Assembly: GCA_009823505.1 (NCBI GenBank) | Contig: VZQC01005589.1 | Coordinates: forward strand, 251,609-315,608 | Reading direction: 5' to 3' | DNA length: 64,000 nt | From: Rhizomys pruinosus | Lineage: Eukaryota > Chordata > Mammalia > Rodentia > Spalacidae | In this document: positions 1-62,906 of the stretch, piece by piece | Position numbering within the stretch: the first letter of the stretch is position 1 | Layout of the letters: each line of letters opens with the position of its first letter | Notes under the pieces: generated by a model | Seen by the model: only the letters and a program-made list of their open reading frames with translations | The model's database searches: none | Told to the model about the DNA's origin: nothing | Program-made: the position numbers and the translations under genes

Positions 1-257
1 ACCCTGACTTCCGGAACAACAACAGGATAAGTTGCTGATGTTTTGAATCACTTAGCTGTGGCATTTTTTCTCAGATACCCTTGAAAAACAATGCAGATTA
101 AATGGAAACTTGGGCTCTGACCTAGGTCAAAGGCTCTCCCTTTTGGGTGATGGGCTGAGGCACAGAGAACCCCACAGCACAAGGCAGAGCTGTATTTATA
201 ACCCAGGCGTTTGTCCAGAACAGTCCACTCCCACAGTGGCGTCTGCCTGCCACTCAC
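1..257 (-). other. Partial KIF1A intron at the left edge
   Basis: Sequence downstream of the donor at 252-257. I see no exon or repeat in it. Confidence 0.7.
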
Positions 258-51713
<51,456 letters not shown>

Positions 51714-51940
51714 CTAGAGATGGTAGGAGCCCCAGCAAGGACAGAGTCACCTTGGAAAGAAGGGAAACATGAATTAGGAGCAATATTGAAGACGCAGAAC
51801 TGGAGGGTGCCTGGTTATTTGTTGAACCCATGGGGTTTTTCCACTTACTTCAACCCCCCAAAATGGTACCTGTAGTGACCAACTAACTGGACAAGGAACC
51901 GGGGAGCAGGCAGCACCAGATGAGAGACAGCACTGATTTT

Positions 51941-52172
51941 TTTTTTTTTCTGTATGTGTATGAATGTACTGTCTGCATGCAAGTCTGTGCACCCATGTCG
52001 TGCAATGCCGCAGAGGTCAGAAGAGGGTCTCGGATTTCCCTGGAACTGGAGTTCTCCTTGGAATTGGAGTTTCAGATGGTTCTCGGCCGCCATGTGGGTG
52101 CTGGGGATCGAACCCAGGTCCTCTGTAAGAGCAGTCGGCGCTCTTAACCACTAGGCCATCTCTCCAGCCCCC
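51941..52172 (-). mobile_element. B2-type SINE
   Basis: Same family as 7107-7354. ACAGCACTGATTTT is at 51927-51940 and 52173-52186, a perfect 14-bp target duplication. Sense to KIF1A, 250 bases upstream of the start exon. Confidence 0.95.
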
Positions 52173-53791
52173 ACAGCACTGATTTTAACAGCACAGAGCA
52201 AAGCTGAGCTTAACAAGTCCAACAAAGCAGGAACCAGCTCAAAACACAGGAAACAACCCTGCTGTCAATGTGAAGGTGACCTCTAGGGAACACAAAGGTG
52301 ACCCTCGTACCCAGAGGGCTTCTCAGGCAGAGCACCGAGGAGCAGGAAGGTCATTCCTGGTCATACGTCACAATTTGTCCTTTGTCTTGCCTTTTTCCTG
52401 GCTGTGTGGCTTGCTCCTGGGCCTCAGTTTATAAACATGTTGAAAGGGCAGGGTTGAAAAAAAAAAGGGCAGAGTTGAGGCCAATGACCTACCCCCACCC
52501 CAGTGAGTGCCCTCTCAACTCCCCAGACTCTGTGAAGAAACCCCCAGCAAACAAGGAAGCGGGAGCCTTTGAGTCATCTATCCAGAGGTGACTGGTAGAA
52601 CACAATAGCTGTTTCACCCAAAGAGACCTGCAGGACAGGGCTCTGGGACAAGGCTCCAGAGACAGGCTCTGGCCCAGTGTCACAGGTTGGAGCAACAACC
52701 AGACCTTTGGGGAACTTGGTTGACATGAAGAGGAATTCTCTTGACTCCTGCTTACTGCTTTGTAAAACTGGCTTAGGTGACTAGTTGCACCCCCCCCATC
52801 AACCAGGCACTGGGGTAAGATGCCAGGGGCAGTCTTTGAATCCCCCACTGGGGCCTATTAAGTCCCCCTTCTGAAAAGGCATCTCTCCCCCATCGTCCTA
52901 CCTGTCACTGTCACCCTAAGGAGAATCTGATCCAAAGGACCCCCTGCCTCCCAGCCCTCAGCTACTGGTCCCAGCCTCCCAGCAAGACAAGGCTGAACCC
53001 TAGAGAAGACCCCAGATCCTACAGAAGGACCAGACTCTCCAAAGGGAGAAGAGAGGGCAGGGTGTGCCCTGAGGCCAGTGCAGGCTCAGGTCCTCAACTG
53101 CCAGATCCCACTGTTCAGCCCTGGTTCTCCAAACTCCACTGATGGGGCTGGGGCTGGGGCTGGGGCAGGATGGATCCTTAGCAAACAGCTGTTTCAGGGG
53201 CTGCAGGGGGGACAGATCTCTTCTACCACAGAGGGTAGATAAGTCCACACTGGAACACGGTGGGAGCTGGACCTGATCCTGCAGCCCCTGTAGCCCCAAG
53301 GTACAATGTCAGCCACTGTTTGGGAGCTTATGCCACCTTCCCCAAGCCCGTGAGCTGGCCATCCAGGAGGAATGGGAACTATATTTCTGCACATTGACAA
53401 ATCTCTGCACTTCTCAGGACATTCCAGCCTGGGAGGAGGGTGGGACACAGGCAAACACCCATGAAGCCTGAAACAGAGATAGTCCTAGGCAGCAGCATGC
53501 CTTGTACCCTTAAAGGCCTTCTCTTGTGACAAAGTCATCCCAGGCACAGAAGTAAAAGGTCACCAGAGAAGAAAATACTCATGAGAACAGATGTTCAACA
53601 TGACATGGTGGGTGAGCTTTTCATCCTCCTCACATTCAGCTGCACAGATGCTCAATCCCTGTAATCCAGATATAGTCCAGCATGATTTTCAGTGGAACTG
53701 GGCAAGACAAGAGATTTTTAGAAAATGAGGACCAAGAAGGGACTCACTCCTCTCAGGAACCACAGGCTCAATAAAGCTGTGCTCAGACCAA

Positions 53792-54768
53792 AGGCCAGCA
53801 ACTAGCCATTCTGGGTTCCTTGCTCATGGCCAGCAACTACGCCATTCTGGGTTCCTTGCTCATGGCCAGCAATTACACCGTTCTGGGTTCCTTGCTCATG
53901 GCCAGCAACTACACCATTCTGGGTTCCTTGCTCATGGCCAGCAACTACGCCGTTCTGGGTTCCTTGCTCATGGCCAGCAACTACGCCATTCTGGGTTCCT
54001 TGCTCATGGCCAGCAACTACGCCGTTCTGGGTTCCTTGCTCATGGCCAGCAACTACGCCATTCTGGGTTCCTTGCTCATGGCCAGCAACTACACCGTTCT
54101 GGGTTCCTTGCTCATGGCCAGCAACTACACCGTTCTGGGTTCCTTGCTCATGGCCAGCAACTACACCGTTCTGGGTTCCTTGCTCATGGCCAGCAACTAC
54201 ACCGTTCTGGGTTCCTTGCTCATGGCCAGCAACTACACCGTTCTGGGTTCCTTGCTCATGGCCAGCAACTACACCGTTCTGGGTTCCTTGCTCATGGCCA
54301 GCAACTACACCGTTCTGGGTTCCTTGCTCATGGCCAGCAACTACACCGTTCTGGGTTCCTTGCTCATGGCCAGCAACTACACCGTTCTGGGTTCCTTGCT
54401 CATGGCCAGCAACTACACCGTTCTGGGTTCCTTGCTCATGGCCAGCAACTACACCGTTCTGGGTTCCTTGCTCATGGCCAGCAACTACACCGTTCTGGGT
54501 TCCTTGCTCATGGCCAGCAACTACACCGTTCTGGGTTCCTTGCTCATGGCCAGCAACTACACCGTTCTGGGTTCCTTGCTCATGGCCAGCAACTACACCG
54601 TTCTGGGTTCCTTGCTCATGGCCAGCAACTACACCGTTCTGGGTTCCTTGCTCATGGCCAGCAACTACACCGTTCTGGGTTCCTTGCTCATGGCCAGCAA
54701 CTACACCGTTCTGGGTTCCTTGCTCATGGCCAGCAACTACGCCGTTCTGGGATCCTTGCTCTTGCCAT
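53792..54768. repeat. 36-bp minisatellite, about 27 copies
   Basis: The unit is GGTTCCTTGCTCATGGCCAG followed by CAACTACACCGTTCTG. The first seven or so copies vary between ACGCC, ACACC and CATT. The next 18 or so are identical. It is an exact multiple of three, so ORFs of 316 (plus, LLMASNYTVLGS) and 325 (minus, GTQNGVVAGHEQ) residues result. Confidence 0.98.
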
Positions 54769-55130
54769 GATGAAAACACTCTGACCGAAAGTGACGGGAG
54801 GAAGGGATTTATTTGGCTTACATCTCCAGGTCACAATCCATCACTGAGGGACGTTGGGACAGGAACTCAGGCAGGAGTTTGAAGCAGAACCCATGGTGTT
54901 CACTACTGGCTGCTGGCTCACTCAAGGCCCAGGCTTAGCCAGTTTTCTTATACAGCCCAGGACACCTGCCTAGGGCTGGTGCCACCCACAGTGGGCTGGG
55001 CTATCCAACATCAATTGATAATCAAGATAATCCCCCTGCAGATATACCCACAGATCAATCTGGTACAAGCAGTTCTCAACCAAGGCTTCCCTCTCAAATG
55101 ACTATGGCAAGCTGACAATTACATCTGACC
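54769..55130 (-). mobile_element. Old rodent interspersed repeat
   Basis: Carries TTGGCTTACATCTCCAGGTC and CCACCCACAGTGGGCTGGGC. The latter is the reverse of the block in the 21170 and 38490 copies, so it appears to be a minus-strand member of that group. Confidence 0.5.
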
Positions 55131-55225
55131 AGGATAGCACCAAACAGAGGTCTCTGTGGAGGAGAAAGCATGTCTGTTCTGGGGAATAACAGCTACATCA
55201 CACTGAACCATAGCATTAGAACATC

Positions 55226-55472
55226 TTTTTTTTTTTGAGACAGGGTCTCCCTGTAGCCCCAGCTGGCCTGGAACTCACTCTGTAGACCAGGCTGCCCTTG
55301 AACTCACAGAGATCTGCCTGCCTCTGCCTCCCCAGTGCTGGGATTAAAAGCATGACCCACCACGCCCAGCTTAAAGACTGTTCTTAGCCACCATGTAGAT
55401 GCTGGGAATTGAACCCGGGTCCACTGCAAGAGCAGTCAGTGTTCTTGACCACTGAGCTATCTCTCCAGGCCC
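55226..55472 (-). mobile_element. Chimeric SINE: B2-type head joined to a B1
   Basis: On the minus strand a B2-type head (GGAGAGATAGCTCAGTGGTC to CCACATGGTGG-like sequence, 55374-55472) is joined to a full B1 (55226-55370) and A tail. GAACATCT flanks the whole at 55219-55226 and 55475-55482, which suggests one insertion event. Confidence 0.65.
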
Positions 55473-56504
55473 TGGAACATCTCTTTAAAAGCACAAACAC
55501 TCAGGGGGCTGTACCCATTCTAGAGCAGAGATTGCCAGAAAAGCACCTCTGCCTCAGAGAGTAGGTGGCTGGAGCAGATAAGATGTTGATGTCTGCAGGA
55601 AGGACTCAAAGGGCTACTGAAACAGTGTGGGTAACAGGCCAAGATTTCAGGGCAGGGTCTGGGGGCCAGAAGACACAAGACAGTGCTGGCTTCCAGCCCA
55701 TTTGCATTCTGGGCACGGTGTGCAAGGCTGGGAGACGAGTCTTTCCAGGCAGAGAGCTGTTGTTGGGGCACAGAGAAACTCACAGAGCTATGGTCAAGAC
55801 AGACAAACTTGAGAGGCCAAGACCTCAGGAAACAGGTGAAGCACCTACGTGGGTGCACAGGCGTCTTCCCCTGAAGACATCTGCCAAATACTGGGTCTAA
55901 GGCATAGAATAGTAAAAACACAAGAGTCTCTGAAAGTCAAAGGAAATTCCGCAGTGTTAGTCAAGCACTACAGAGTGGAGAAAGATCCCTGTGATTGCAG
56001 AGACCAGACCTGGAGGCCCAGAGATGAACAGCAAGGCCAGGTGGGCTAGGCCCCAATCACAGCCTGGCCTCAGCTACTCTATGACAAAAGCTTCCAGAAG
56101 AAGCAAGTTGTCTGTGGCAGAGCACAGCACGGTCAGGGCCTATGTAGCACCTCATCCAAAGTATGACATCACATCAAGTTACAGGACATAAAAAGCCATG
56201 AAAAAGAAAACTAAAATAGGCAGCAAAAGTACAGATGGAGATGTGGGAGTTATCAAACACAGAGGGGTTAAGATAATCATGACCAGCACATTCAGAACAC
56301 AAGGCAATGGGAAGAGGGCGTCGATGAAGTGGAGGATCCACCAGAGGAACTATAAAGAGCCAAAAAGAATTCTCAAACTGAAAAATACAAGGAGTGAAAT
56401 CAAGATCTCAAGACACTGGAAAGAACTGTAAATGAGCAGGACATAGTGGAATGTGTGTAACTAAAACCCGGAAGATAAAGAAACGGAGTAGGGCAGGAGG
56501 ACTT

Positions 56505-56760
56505 GTTCTGAATGCTATGTCCCTCCAATGCTGAGATAGTAACTCCAGAAGTGGTGAGGCCTCTGGGAGATGACCAGGTCAAGAGAGGGCCTGCTCCTCC
56601 CTCCATGTGAGGACATGGGAGAAGGCACCAGAGAAGGGACCTACAGCACATACAACCACACCTCAACATCAGCCTTCCAGCCTCCACAAGTATGAGAAAT
56701 GAATTCCTATTGTTTCAAAGCAGCCCAGGACTTACCACGGCCAAACAGCCTCGAGCTGTT
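56505..56760 (+). mobile_element. Degenerate MaLR-type LTR fragment
   Basis: GGTGAGGCCTCTGGGAGATG, CCATGTGAGGACATGGGAGA and AGCCTCCACAAGTATGAGAA occur in the order of MST/MLT1 LTRs. Confidence 0.6.
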
Positions 56761-57198
56761 ACTGAGCATCAGTGCCGAGATCCAGAATGCCTGCCCTCTC
56801 CAAGCACATGAAATCAGAGACCATCACAGCAAGGCACATCATGGTGAGACAGTCGAGAACCAAAGAGGAAGAGGAAAGTGAAATACAAAGACATCCAACT
56901 CTCGGGGAGCAAAAATAAGGCTGGCAACTGAGTTCCCACCAGAAATGACCACCAGAGATCAGCCAGCAGGTGCCCCAGGATCACGTATGGTGGGATAGAG
57001 CATGCACAGCACAGTGACTAATGATGCATGCTGCCGTGCCAGGGTGAGGGAGAGGGAGAACACAGGGATGGAGGATAACTAGCAAGTTGATGGACATTTA
57101 CAAATCCCTTTTATGGGTCCAACAGATAGATATGAAAAGTAGCAAAAGAGGGATAAAAAAAGAAAAGTAGCAAAAGAGTTAAGATTACAAATAGGACC

Positions 57199-57265
57199 AG
57201 AGAGATGGCTCAGTGGGTAAAGGCATTGTTGCCAAGCCCAATGACCTGAGTTTGATCCCTAGAAA
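57199..57265 (+). mobile_element. SINE head fragment
   Basis: GACCAGAGAGATGGCTCAGT, then CCAAGCCCAATGACCTGAGT and TTTGATCCC, a tRNA-related head of a B2/B4-type SINE. Confidence 0.6.
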
Positions 57266-57459
57266 TATTCATTTTCAAAGGTGCCTTGAACCAGCTTAGG
57301 TCCATCTACAACTGATCAGAAAACACCAGATTCTTGTTGATGCCTGCCAGTCTAACTAACTGTTCCCCAATCCAAACTCTGATAAGCTATCCTTCCCAAA
57401 ACTTGAATCAGATCATGCAAATCCATGGATCCAATAAGCCTTAAAATAAACAGGCTGTA

Positions 57460-57702
57460 GGGCTTGGAGAGATGGATGGCTCAGTGGTTAAGAGCACTGG
57501 CTGCTCTTGCAGAGGGCCTGGGTTTGATTCCCAGCACCCACATGGCAGCTAACAACTGTGTGTAACTTCAGTTCTAGGAGATCAAATGTCATCTTCTGAC
57601 CTTCAAGGGCATTGCACAACACAGGTGCATTTACATACATGCAGGCAATACACTCATACACATAAAATAAAATAAAATAAAATAAAATAAAATAAAAATT
57701 TC
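57460..57702 (+). mobile_element. Older B2/B3-type SINE with an AAAAT tail
   Basis: GGCTTGGAGAGATGGATGGC to CACTCATACACATAAAATAA, ending in (AAAAT)n. Diverged from the young copies, with TTTGATTCCC in the B-box position. Confidence 0.85.
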
Positions 57703-58039
57703 CTTAAAATACAAACAAAAAGTTTCATCATTATTTATTAATTTTTGGCAGTGCTGAAGATTGAACCCAACAGTTCATGCATGCTAGATGAGAACTTTAC
57801 AATTGAGCTCTAATTCCTAATTAAATTTAACTGATGCATGAAAATTATACATAAAATATAATGCAGTATTTAGAAACATGTATACATTGTGTAATATTTA
57901 AATAAACATACCTATCTCCTCAAAACATTTCCATTTATTTATAGTTAAAAAGAGCACTGCCCTGCTTTCTGTACCAGTCTGAGATCAAGATTTTTAGACT
58001 CCACAAAGAAGTGGGATAAAATAGTACTTGCTTGGTTTA

Positions 58040-58430
58040 TTATGGGAGGGATGCTGGTTAGTTTACCAGTTAATACAACCAACAGTCTCCTGGTAAGAGG
58101 GAACCTCGGCTGGGGAATTTCCTCCATCACACTGACCCGTGGGCACATCTGTGGGCACTGTCTTCACTGCTACTCGACGTAGGAGGGCTCGCCACAGCGG
58201 GTGGCACCACCCTTCAGCAGGTGGGCTAGCCGGACTAACCAAGGAAGCAGCCCAGGAGGCAAACGTCCCCTGTGGTCTCTGCTTCAGCACCTGGGCCAGG
58301 TCCCTGCATCCGGTCCCTGCAGTGGTTTCCCTCAATGATGAACTGTGAGTGAGCGGGAACAACCCTTTTCTCCAGGCTGCTTTTGGCCGTGATGTTTAAC
58401 ACAGCAACAGAAAAGCAAACTAGGACAGTA
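58040..58430 (+). mobile_element. Old rodent interspersed repeat, third copy
   Basis: AACCTCGGCTGGGGAATTTC, TGTGGTCTCTGCTTCAGCAC, CAATGATGAACTGTGAGTGA and AACACAGCAACAGAAAAGCA occur in the same order as in 21170-22370 and 38490-38830. Confidence 0.55.
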
Positions 58431-58434
58431 GGAT

Positions 58435-58845
58435 TTCAATCTTTTTATGGCTGACTGGTATCCATTGTGCGGATGCGTCACATTTTCTTCATCTGTCAGC
58501 TGATAGACATCCTGATTGTGTCCGTTTCTTTGCTTCTGTGAGCAGTATTGCAGTCTGCATGCAGTCCAGATGGCTCTCTACTGGATTTGCTTTCTTTAGA
58601 CATACTCCCAGCAGTGGGGTTGCTGGATCATACTGCAGCTCAGTCTCCACTTTTCCACAGTGCTTATACTAATGCATATTCCCACCATCACTGTGAGTTC
58701 TCTTTCCTCCATACTTGCCAACTTTAACCTTCTGACAGTGGCCAGTCTTATTAGGGTAAGGTGAAGTGACAGTTCATTGTGGCTTTGACTGCATTGTAAT
58801 TGGTTATGTTGAGCAAAATATTTTTTTCATATGCCCTTTGGTTGT
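58435..58845 (-). mobile_element. LINE-1 fragment
   Basis: The plus strand CTTTTTATGGCTGACTGGTA, then CAGCAGTGGGGTTGCTGGAT and ATATTCCCACCATCACTGTG, match the reverse complement of the L1 ORF2 3' region. Confidence 0.7.
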
Positions 58846-59102
58846 TTTTTTAAAATTTACACTCATTACGTGTGTGTTTCTGTCTGTCTGTGTCTGTGTG
58901 TGTCTGTGTGTGTGCGAGTGCTCTGGTACACTTGTAACAGAGGACAACTTTCAAGAGTTGGTTCTCTCCTACCACATGGGTTCTGGAGATCAAACTCAGG
59001 TGGTCAGACTCAGCAGAATCTCACCAGGCCTGTGTGTCTTTTCGGGGGGGAATATCTACTTAGGTCGACTGTCTATTTTTAAGTTGGGTTATTTGGTTCT
59101 TT

Positions 59103-59358
59103 TTTTTTAATTTTTTTAAATTAATTTTATTTATTTATTGTATGTGTATGAATGTACTGTCTGCATGCAAGTCTGTGCACCCGTGTCGTGCAAGGCCGCG
59201 GAGGTCAGAAGAGGGTATTGGATTCCCCTGGAACTGGAGTTCTCCTGGAATTGGAGTTTTAGACGGTTCTCAGCCGCCATGTGGGTGCTGGGGATCGAAC
59301 CCGGGTCCTCTGTAAGAATGGTCGGCACTCTTAACCGCTAGGTCATCTCTCCAGCCCC
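59103..59358 (-). mobile_element. B2-type SINE
   Basis: Same family as 7107-7354. GGTTATTTGGTTCTTT is repeated exactly at 59087-59102 and 59359-59374. CpG dinucleotides are well kept. Sense to KIF1A. Confidence 0.95.
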
Positions 59359-59504
59359 GGTTATTTGGTTCTTTACTATTGATTTTGTGGAGCTTCTTAC
59401 GTACTCTCCACGCCAGCCCTTCTTGAGTGTGAACCACCATACCAGCTGTTATTGGTGTGCAGATGGGGATACACACATTTGGATTTGCTTGCAAGATATG
59501 GACT

Positions 59505-60008
59505 TTTTCTTGGTCTTTTTGAGACAGGGTCTCCCTGTAGCTCCAGCTGTCCTGGAACTATGTGTCGCGACCCCCTTCGTCCAGCGAAAGAAGACACAAC
59601 ACGAGAGCGATCTTCCTCGAGCAGTTTATTCGGGCACCCTTACATCCGCTCTCTCCCTCTCCTACCCGTTCACCACTTATAAGGCGTGTCATAACCAATC
59701 AATTTCCACCACGTGGGTCTCAAGGATAGGATATCTCTATGCGGAACAGAGGGCTTCAGCAAGGCCAAACCAAATAAGGACATGTTTACTGCATGGAGCG
59801 CTCACCCCCGTGGGGGTGGGAGGCGGAAACCGGCGCCATCTTTGAGGCGCAGCACTTTGCAGCTCCCAACACCAGGTGCCTTCTTGGGACTGTCGCTACA
59901 CCCGCTCTCCACAACTATGTAGACCAGGCTGGCCTTGAACTTACAGAGATCTGCCTGCCTCTGCCTCCCGAGTGCTGGGATTAAAGATGTGCACCACAAC
60001 GCCTGGCC
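59505..60008 (-). mobile_element. B1 SINE interrupted by a solo LTR
   Basis: Left part 59505-59562 (GAGACAGGGTCTCCCTGTAG ... CCTGGAACTATG) and right part 59914-60008 (ACTATGTAGACCAGGCTGGC ... GGATTAAAGATGTGCACC) make one B1 split by the LTR at 59563-59913. Confidence 0.9.
59563..59913 (-). mobile_element. Solo LTR of an ERV2-class (IAP-like) endogenous retrovirus
   Basis: 351 bp with TG...CA ends. The 6-bp duplication ACTATG is at 59557-59562 and 59914-59919, the length typical of betaretrovirus-like ERV2 elements. On the minus strand it has an AAGATGGCGCC motif, a TATA-like CCTTATAAGTGG and a polyadenylation signal AATAAA. No coding part remains. It is sense to KIF1A, so its promoter and polyadenylation site point along the gene. 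Confidence 0.85.
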
Positions 60009-60075
60009 TAAGATATGGACATTGTAACAATAGTGACTGTCCCAACAGCTGAACACAGTGTCCCTTCTATTTATG

Positions 60076-60280
60076 TATGTGTATATGTGTGGTGTGTGTG
60101 TGAATGTGTATATATGTGTGTATGTATATGTGTGTATATGTGTGTTGTATGCATGTGTATGTGGGTTGTGTGTGAATGTGTGTATATGTGTGTATGTGTA
60201 TGTTGTATTGTATGTGCGTTGTATGTGTGTATGTGTATGTTGTGTTGTATGTGTAGTGTGTCTATGTGGGTTTGGGGGGG
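60076..60280. repeat. TG/TATG-rich simple repeat
   Basis: Irregular GTGTATATGTGTGTATG units for about 200 bases. Confidence 0.9.
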
Positions 60281-60289
60281 TTGTGTTGT

Positions 60290-61265
60290 GTCCTCTTTAA
60301 TTTCTTTCATCAGTGTTCTGTAATTTTCATTGTAGAAATTTTCCACTTCTTTGATTAAATTTATGCCTGGTTCTTTGTAACTATTATTAGATTACTTGCT
60401 TGATTTCTAGTTCAAATAATTCACTATTATCAGATAGCAATACTACTTATTTTTGTATGCTGATTTTGTAATTTGAGGCTTTGATAATCCCACTTATTCC
60501 ATTTATTCCAGTGGATTTGTTGTTGTTGTTGTTTGGTAGTCTTTGGAGTCTTCTACATCTAAGGTCATGCTGTGTGCAAACTGACATTTTCCCTCTTCCT
60601 GATTTGGATGCCCTTTGTTTCCTCTCTCACCTGACTGCTCTGGCTAGAACGCCCAGTATTACACTAAACAATGTTGCAGATGGGCACCCTTGACCTGTCT
60701 GGATCTTAGAGAAAGCCTCCAGCTTTCCTGTTGAAGGTAATGTTTCCTAAGTTAGTTAGCTTATTGTGACAAGTGCACACCTCACTTGTTCAGTGTCTTT
60801 TTTTTATTAATTTTATTTATTTCTGTACATGTATGAATGTACTGTCTGCATGCAAGTCTGTGCACCCGTGTCATGCAATGCCGCGGAGGTCAGAAGAGGG
60901 CATCGGATTCCCCTGGAACTGGAGTTCTCCTGGAATTGGAGTTTCAGACGGTTCTCGGCCGCCATGTGGGTGCTGGGGATCGAATCCGGGTCCTCTGCAA
61001 GAGCGGTCGGCGCTCCTAACTGCTAGGCCATCTCTCCAGACCCGTTCAGTGTCTTTTTTATCATAAAGGGTGTAGGATTTTGTTAGTCATTTTCCCTGAC
61101 CATTTGGCCTTCATTTGGTTGACAGTGTCTACCTCTGTTGACTCACATACAGTGAACCATACTTGCATCTCTGGGAAGAACCCCACCTGACTGTGGTGTA
61201 TAATCTTCCTAATGCTGTTGGATTTGTTAGTATTTTGTTGAGGATTTACATCTATATCCATCACA
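60290..61265 (-). mobile_element. LINE-1 ORF2 fragment split by a SINE
   Basis: The plus strand is the reverse complement of L1 ORF2 reverse-transcriptase sequence: 60300-60790 (TTCCACTTCTTTGATTAAAT, GTCTGGATCTTAGAGAAAGC) and, after the SINE, 61060-61265 (ACCATACTTGCATCTCTGGG). Decayed, no open frame. Confidence 0.75.
60804..61043 (-). mobile_element. B2-type SINE inside the L1 fragment
   Basis: Same family as 7107-7354. GTTCAGTGTCTTTTTT is at 60788-60803 and 61044-61059, perfect. Sense to KIF1A. Confidence 0.95.
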
Positions 61266-61284
61266 GATTTTTCTCTTTTTAATT

Positions 61285-61455
61285 TGTTTTTATTCTATCA
61301 GTGTTTTGCCTGCATGTATATGTGTACTATGTGCATGCAATGCTCATGGAGGCCAGAAGAGGTTGTTAATCACCATGTGGGTGCTGGGAACTGAACCTGG
61401 TTCCTTGGCAAGAGCAGCCAGAGCTCTTAACCACTGAACCACCTCTCCAGCCCCT
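61285..61455 (-). mobile_element. Older B2/B3-type SINE
   Basis: The plus strand reads TTTTGCCTGCATGTATATGT to AACCACCTCTCCAGCCCC with many differences from the young family. Confidence 0.8.
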
Positions 61456-61944
61456 GAGGATTAGAATTTCTGTTGTGCACAGATATAGCTGTTGTGAGTT
61501 TCTCCCCTGTCAATTAGCCTTTCAGAGTAAAGTGGCTCTTTTCCTTAGTTTGAGTTTACTTTCATTTTTAGTGGCATTTCAAAGTAAAACAATGATAAAT
61601 GGATGAATCTCACAAATACAACATTGAAAAAATAAGATGTAAAAGGGTGAACACTTTAAAATGTTATTTTGCCTAAATAGTAAGAACTGACAGTATAGAC
61701 ACATTACTTTGCAATAGAAATCTAAGTTTAAAAAATCTACAAGGGGTAAAACAAATTGGAATAATGAGTAAAAATTGGTGGGTTTTCTTCCATTGGAGAC
61801 TGGCCTAAAAAAAAAAACTGGTGATTTCTCTAAATAAATTTGGTAAATCACTTGATTCTTGTATATTGTATTCATATTAGCCTAAAATGAATTATTTTAA
61901 TGTGATCACCAAATGGTTCAAGTAAAATAAATAAATAAGAATTC

Positions 61945-62048
61945 ATCTAGGTGTGGAGACAAACACTTGTAATCTCAGCACTTAAGAAGCTGACACAGAA
62001 GGATCAGCCCAGGCCACATAATGTCTTGAAACAAACAACAACAAAACA
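61945..62048 (+). mobile_element. Diverged B1/PB1-like fragment
   Basis: TAGGTGTGGAGACAAACACT then TGTAATCTCAGCACTTAAGA and an A-rich end. Confidence 0.55.
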
Positions 62049-62212
62049 TTCACTTCAGTTCTCAAATATTAATGTATGTGGACAAAAATAAGTTTTCTCA
62101 TTAAAGTTAATATTTCCCAAAAGGGAAAATGAATGGAGATGATTACCTCTAGCTTCCATTACAAAGCACCTGGAAATCCAGGACAGAGAAGGACTACACA
62201 GAAAGGCATGAA

Positions 62213-62906
62213 AATGGATGGGTGGGCAGATGGATGGATAAGTGGATGGATGGATGGATGGATGGATGGATGGACGGATGGATGGATGGATAGATGGATG
62301 GAAGGATGGGTGGATGAATAGGTGTGTGGGTTGGTGGATGGATGGATGGATGTGTAGGTGGTGGATAGATGTACAGATGGATGGATGGATGGATGGGTGG
62401 GTGGACAGGTGGATGGATGGGTGTATGTAGGTGAGTGGATGAATGGATGGATGGATAAATGGATGGATGGGTGCATAGGTGGATAGGTGGTTGGATGGAT
62501 GGATGGGTGGATGGTGGATGTATGAATGTATGGATGGGTATGAAGGTGGGTGGGTGGGTGGATGTATGTATGGATGGATGGGTGGATAGATCAATGGATG
62601 CATGGATGGATGGCTGGGTGGATGAGTAGATGATAGATGGATAGATAGATGGGTGGGTGAGTAGATCAATGAATAGGTGGGTGGGAGGATCAATGGATGG
62701 GTGGGAGGATCAATGGATGGGTGGGAGGATTGATGGTGGATGGATGGGTGGATAAATGGATAGATGAATGGATGGATGGATAAATGGGTAGATGAATGGA
62801 TGAGTGGGTGGATGGATGGATGGATGGGTGGATGGACGTATGGGTAGGTAGATGGGTGGGTGGATGGATGGGGAAATGGGTGGGTGGGTAGGTGGATGTA
62901 TGAATT
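62213..62906. repeat. TGGA/GATG tetranucleotide tract, about 700 bp
   Basis: Imperfect GGATGGATGGAT repeats with GGGT, TAGA and TGTA variants. The minus strand reads as an [11 protein letters not shown] open frame of nearly 300 residues, which is an artefact of the repeat. Confidence 0.97.

Noticed and set aside
53792..54768. Possible CRISPR array because of regular 36-bp repeats
   Set aside because: There are no spacers, the repeats are head-to-tail, and the setting is a mammalian intron.
53802..54779. ORFs of 316 and 325 residues with 12-residue repeats
   Set aside because: They arise from the 36-bp array, open on both strands. No start context or flanking domain supports a gene.
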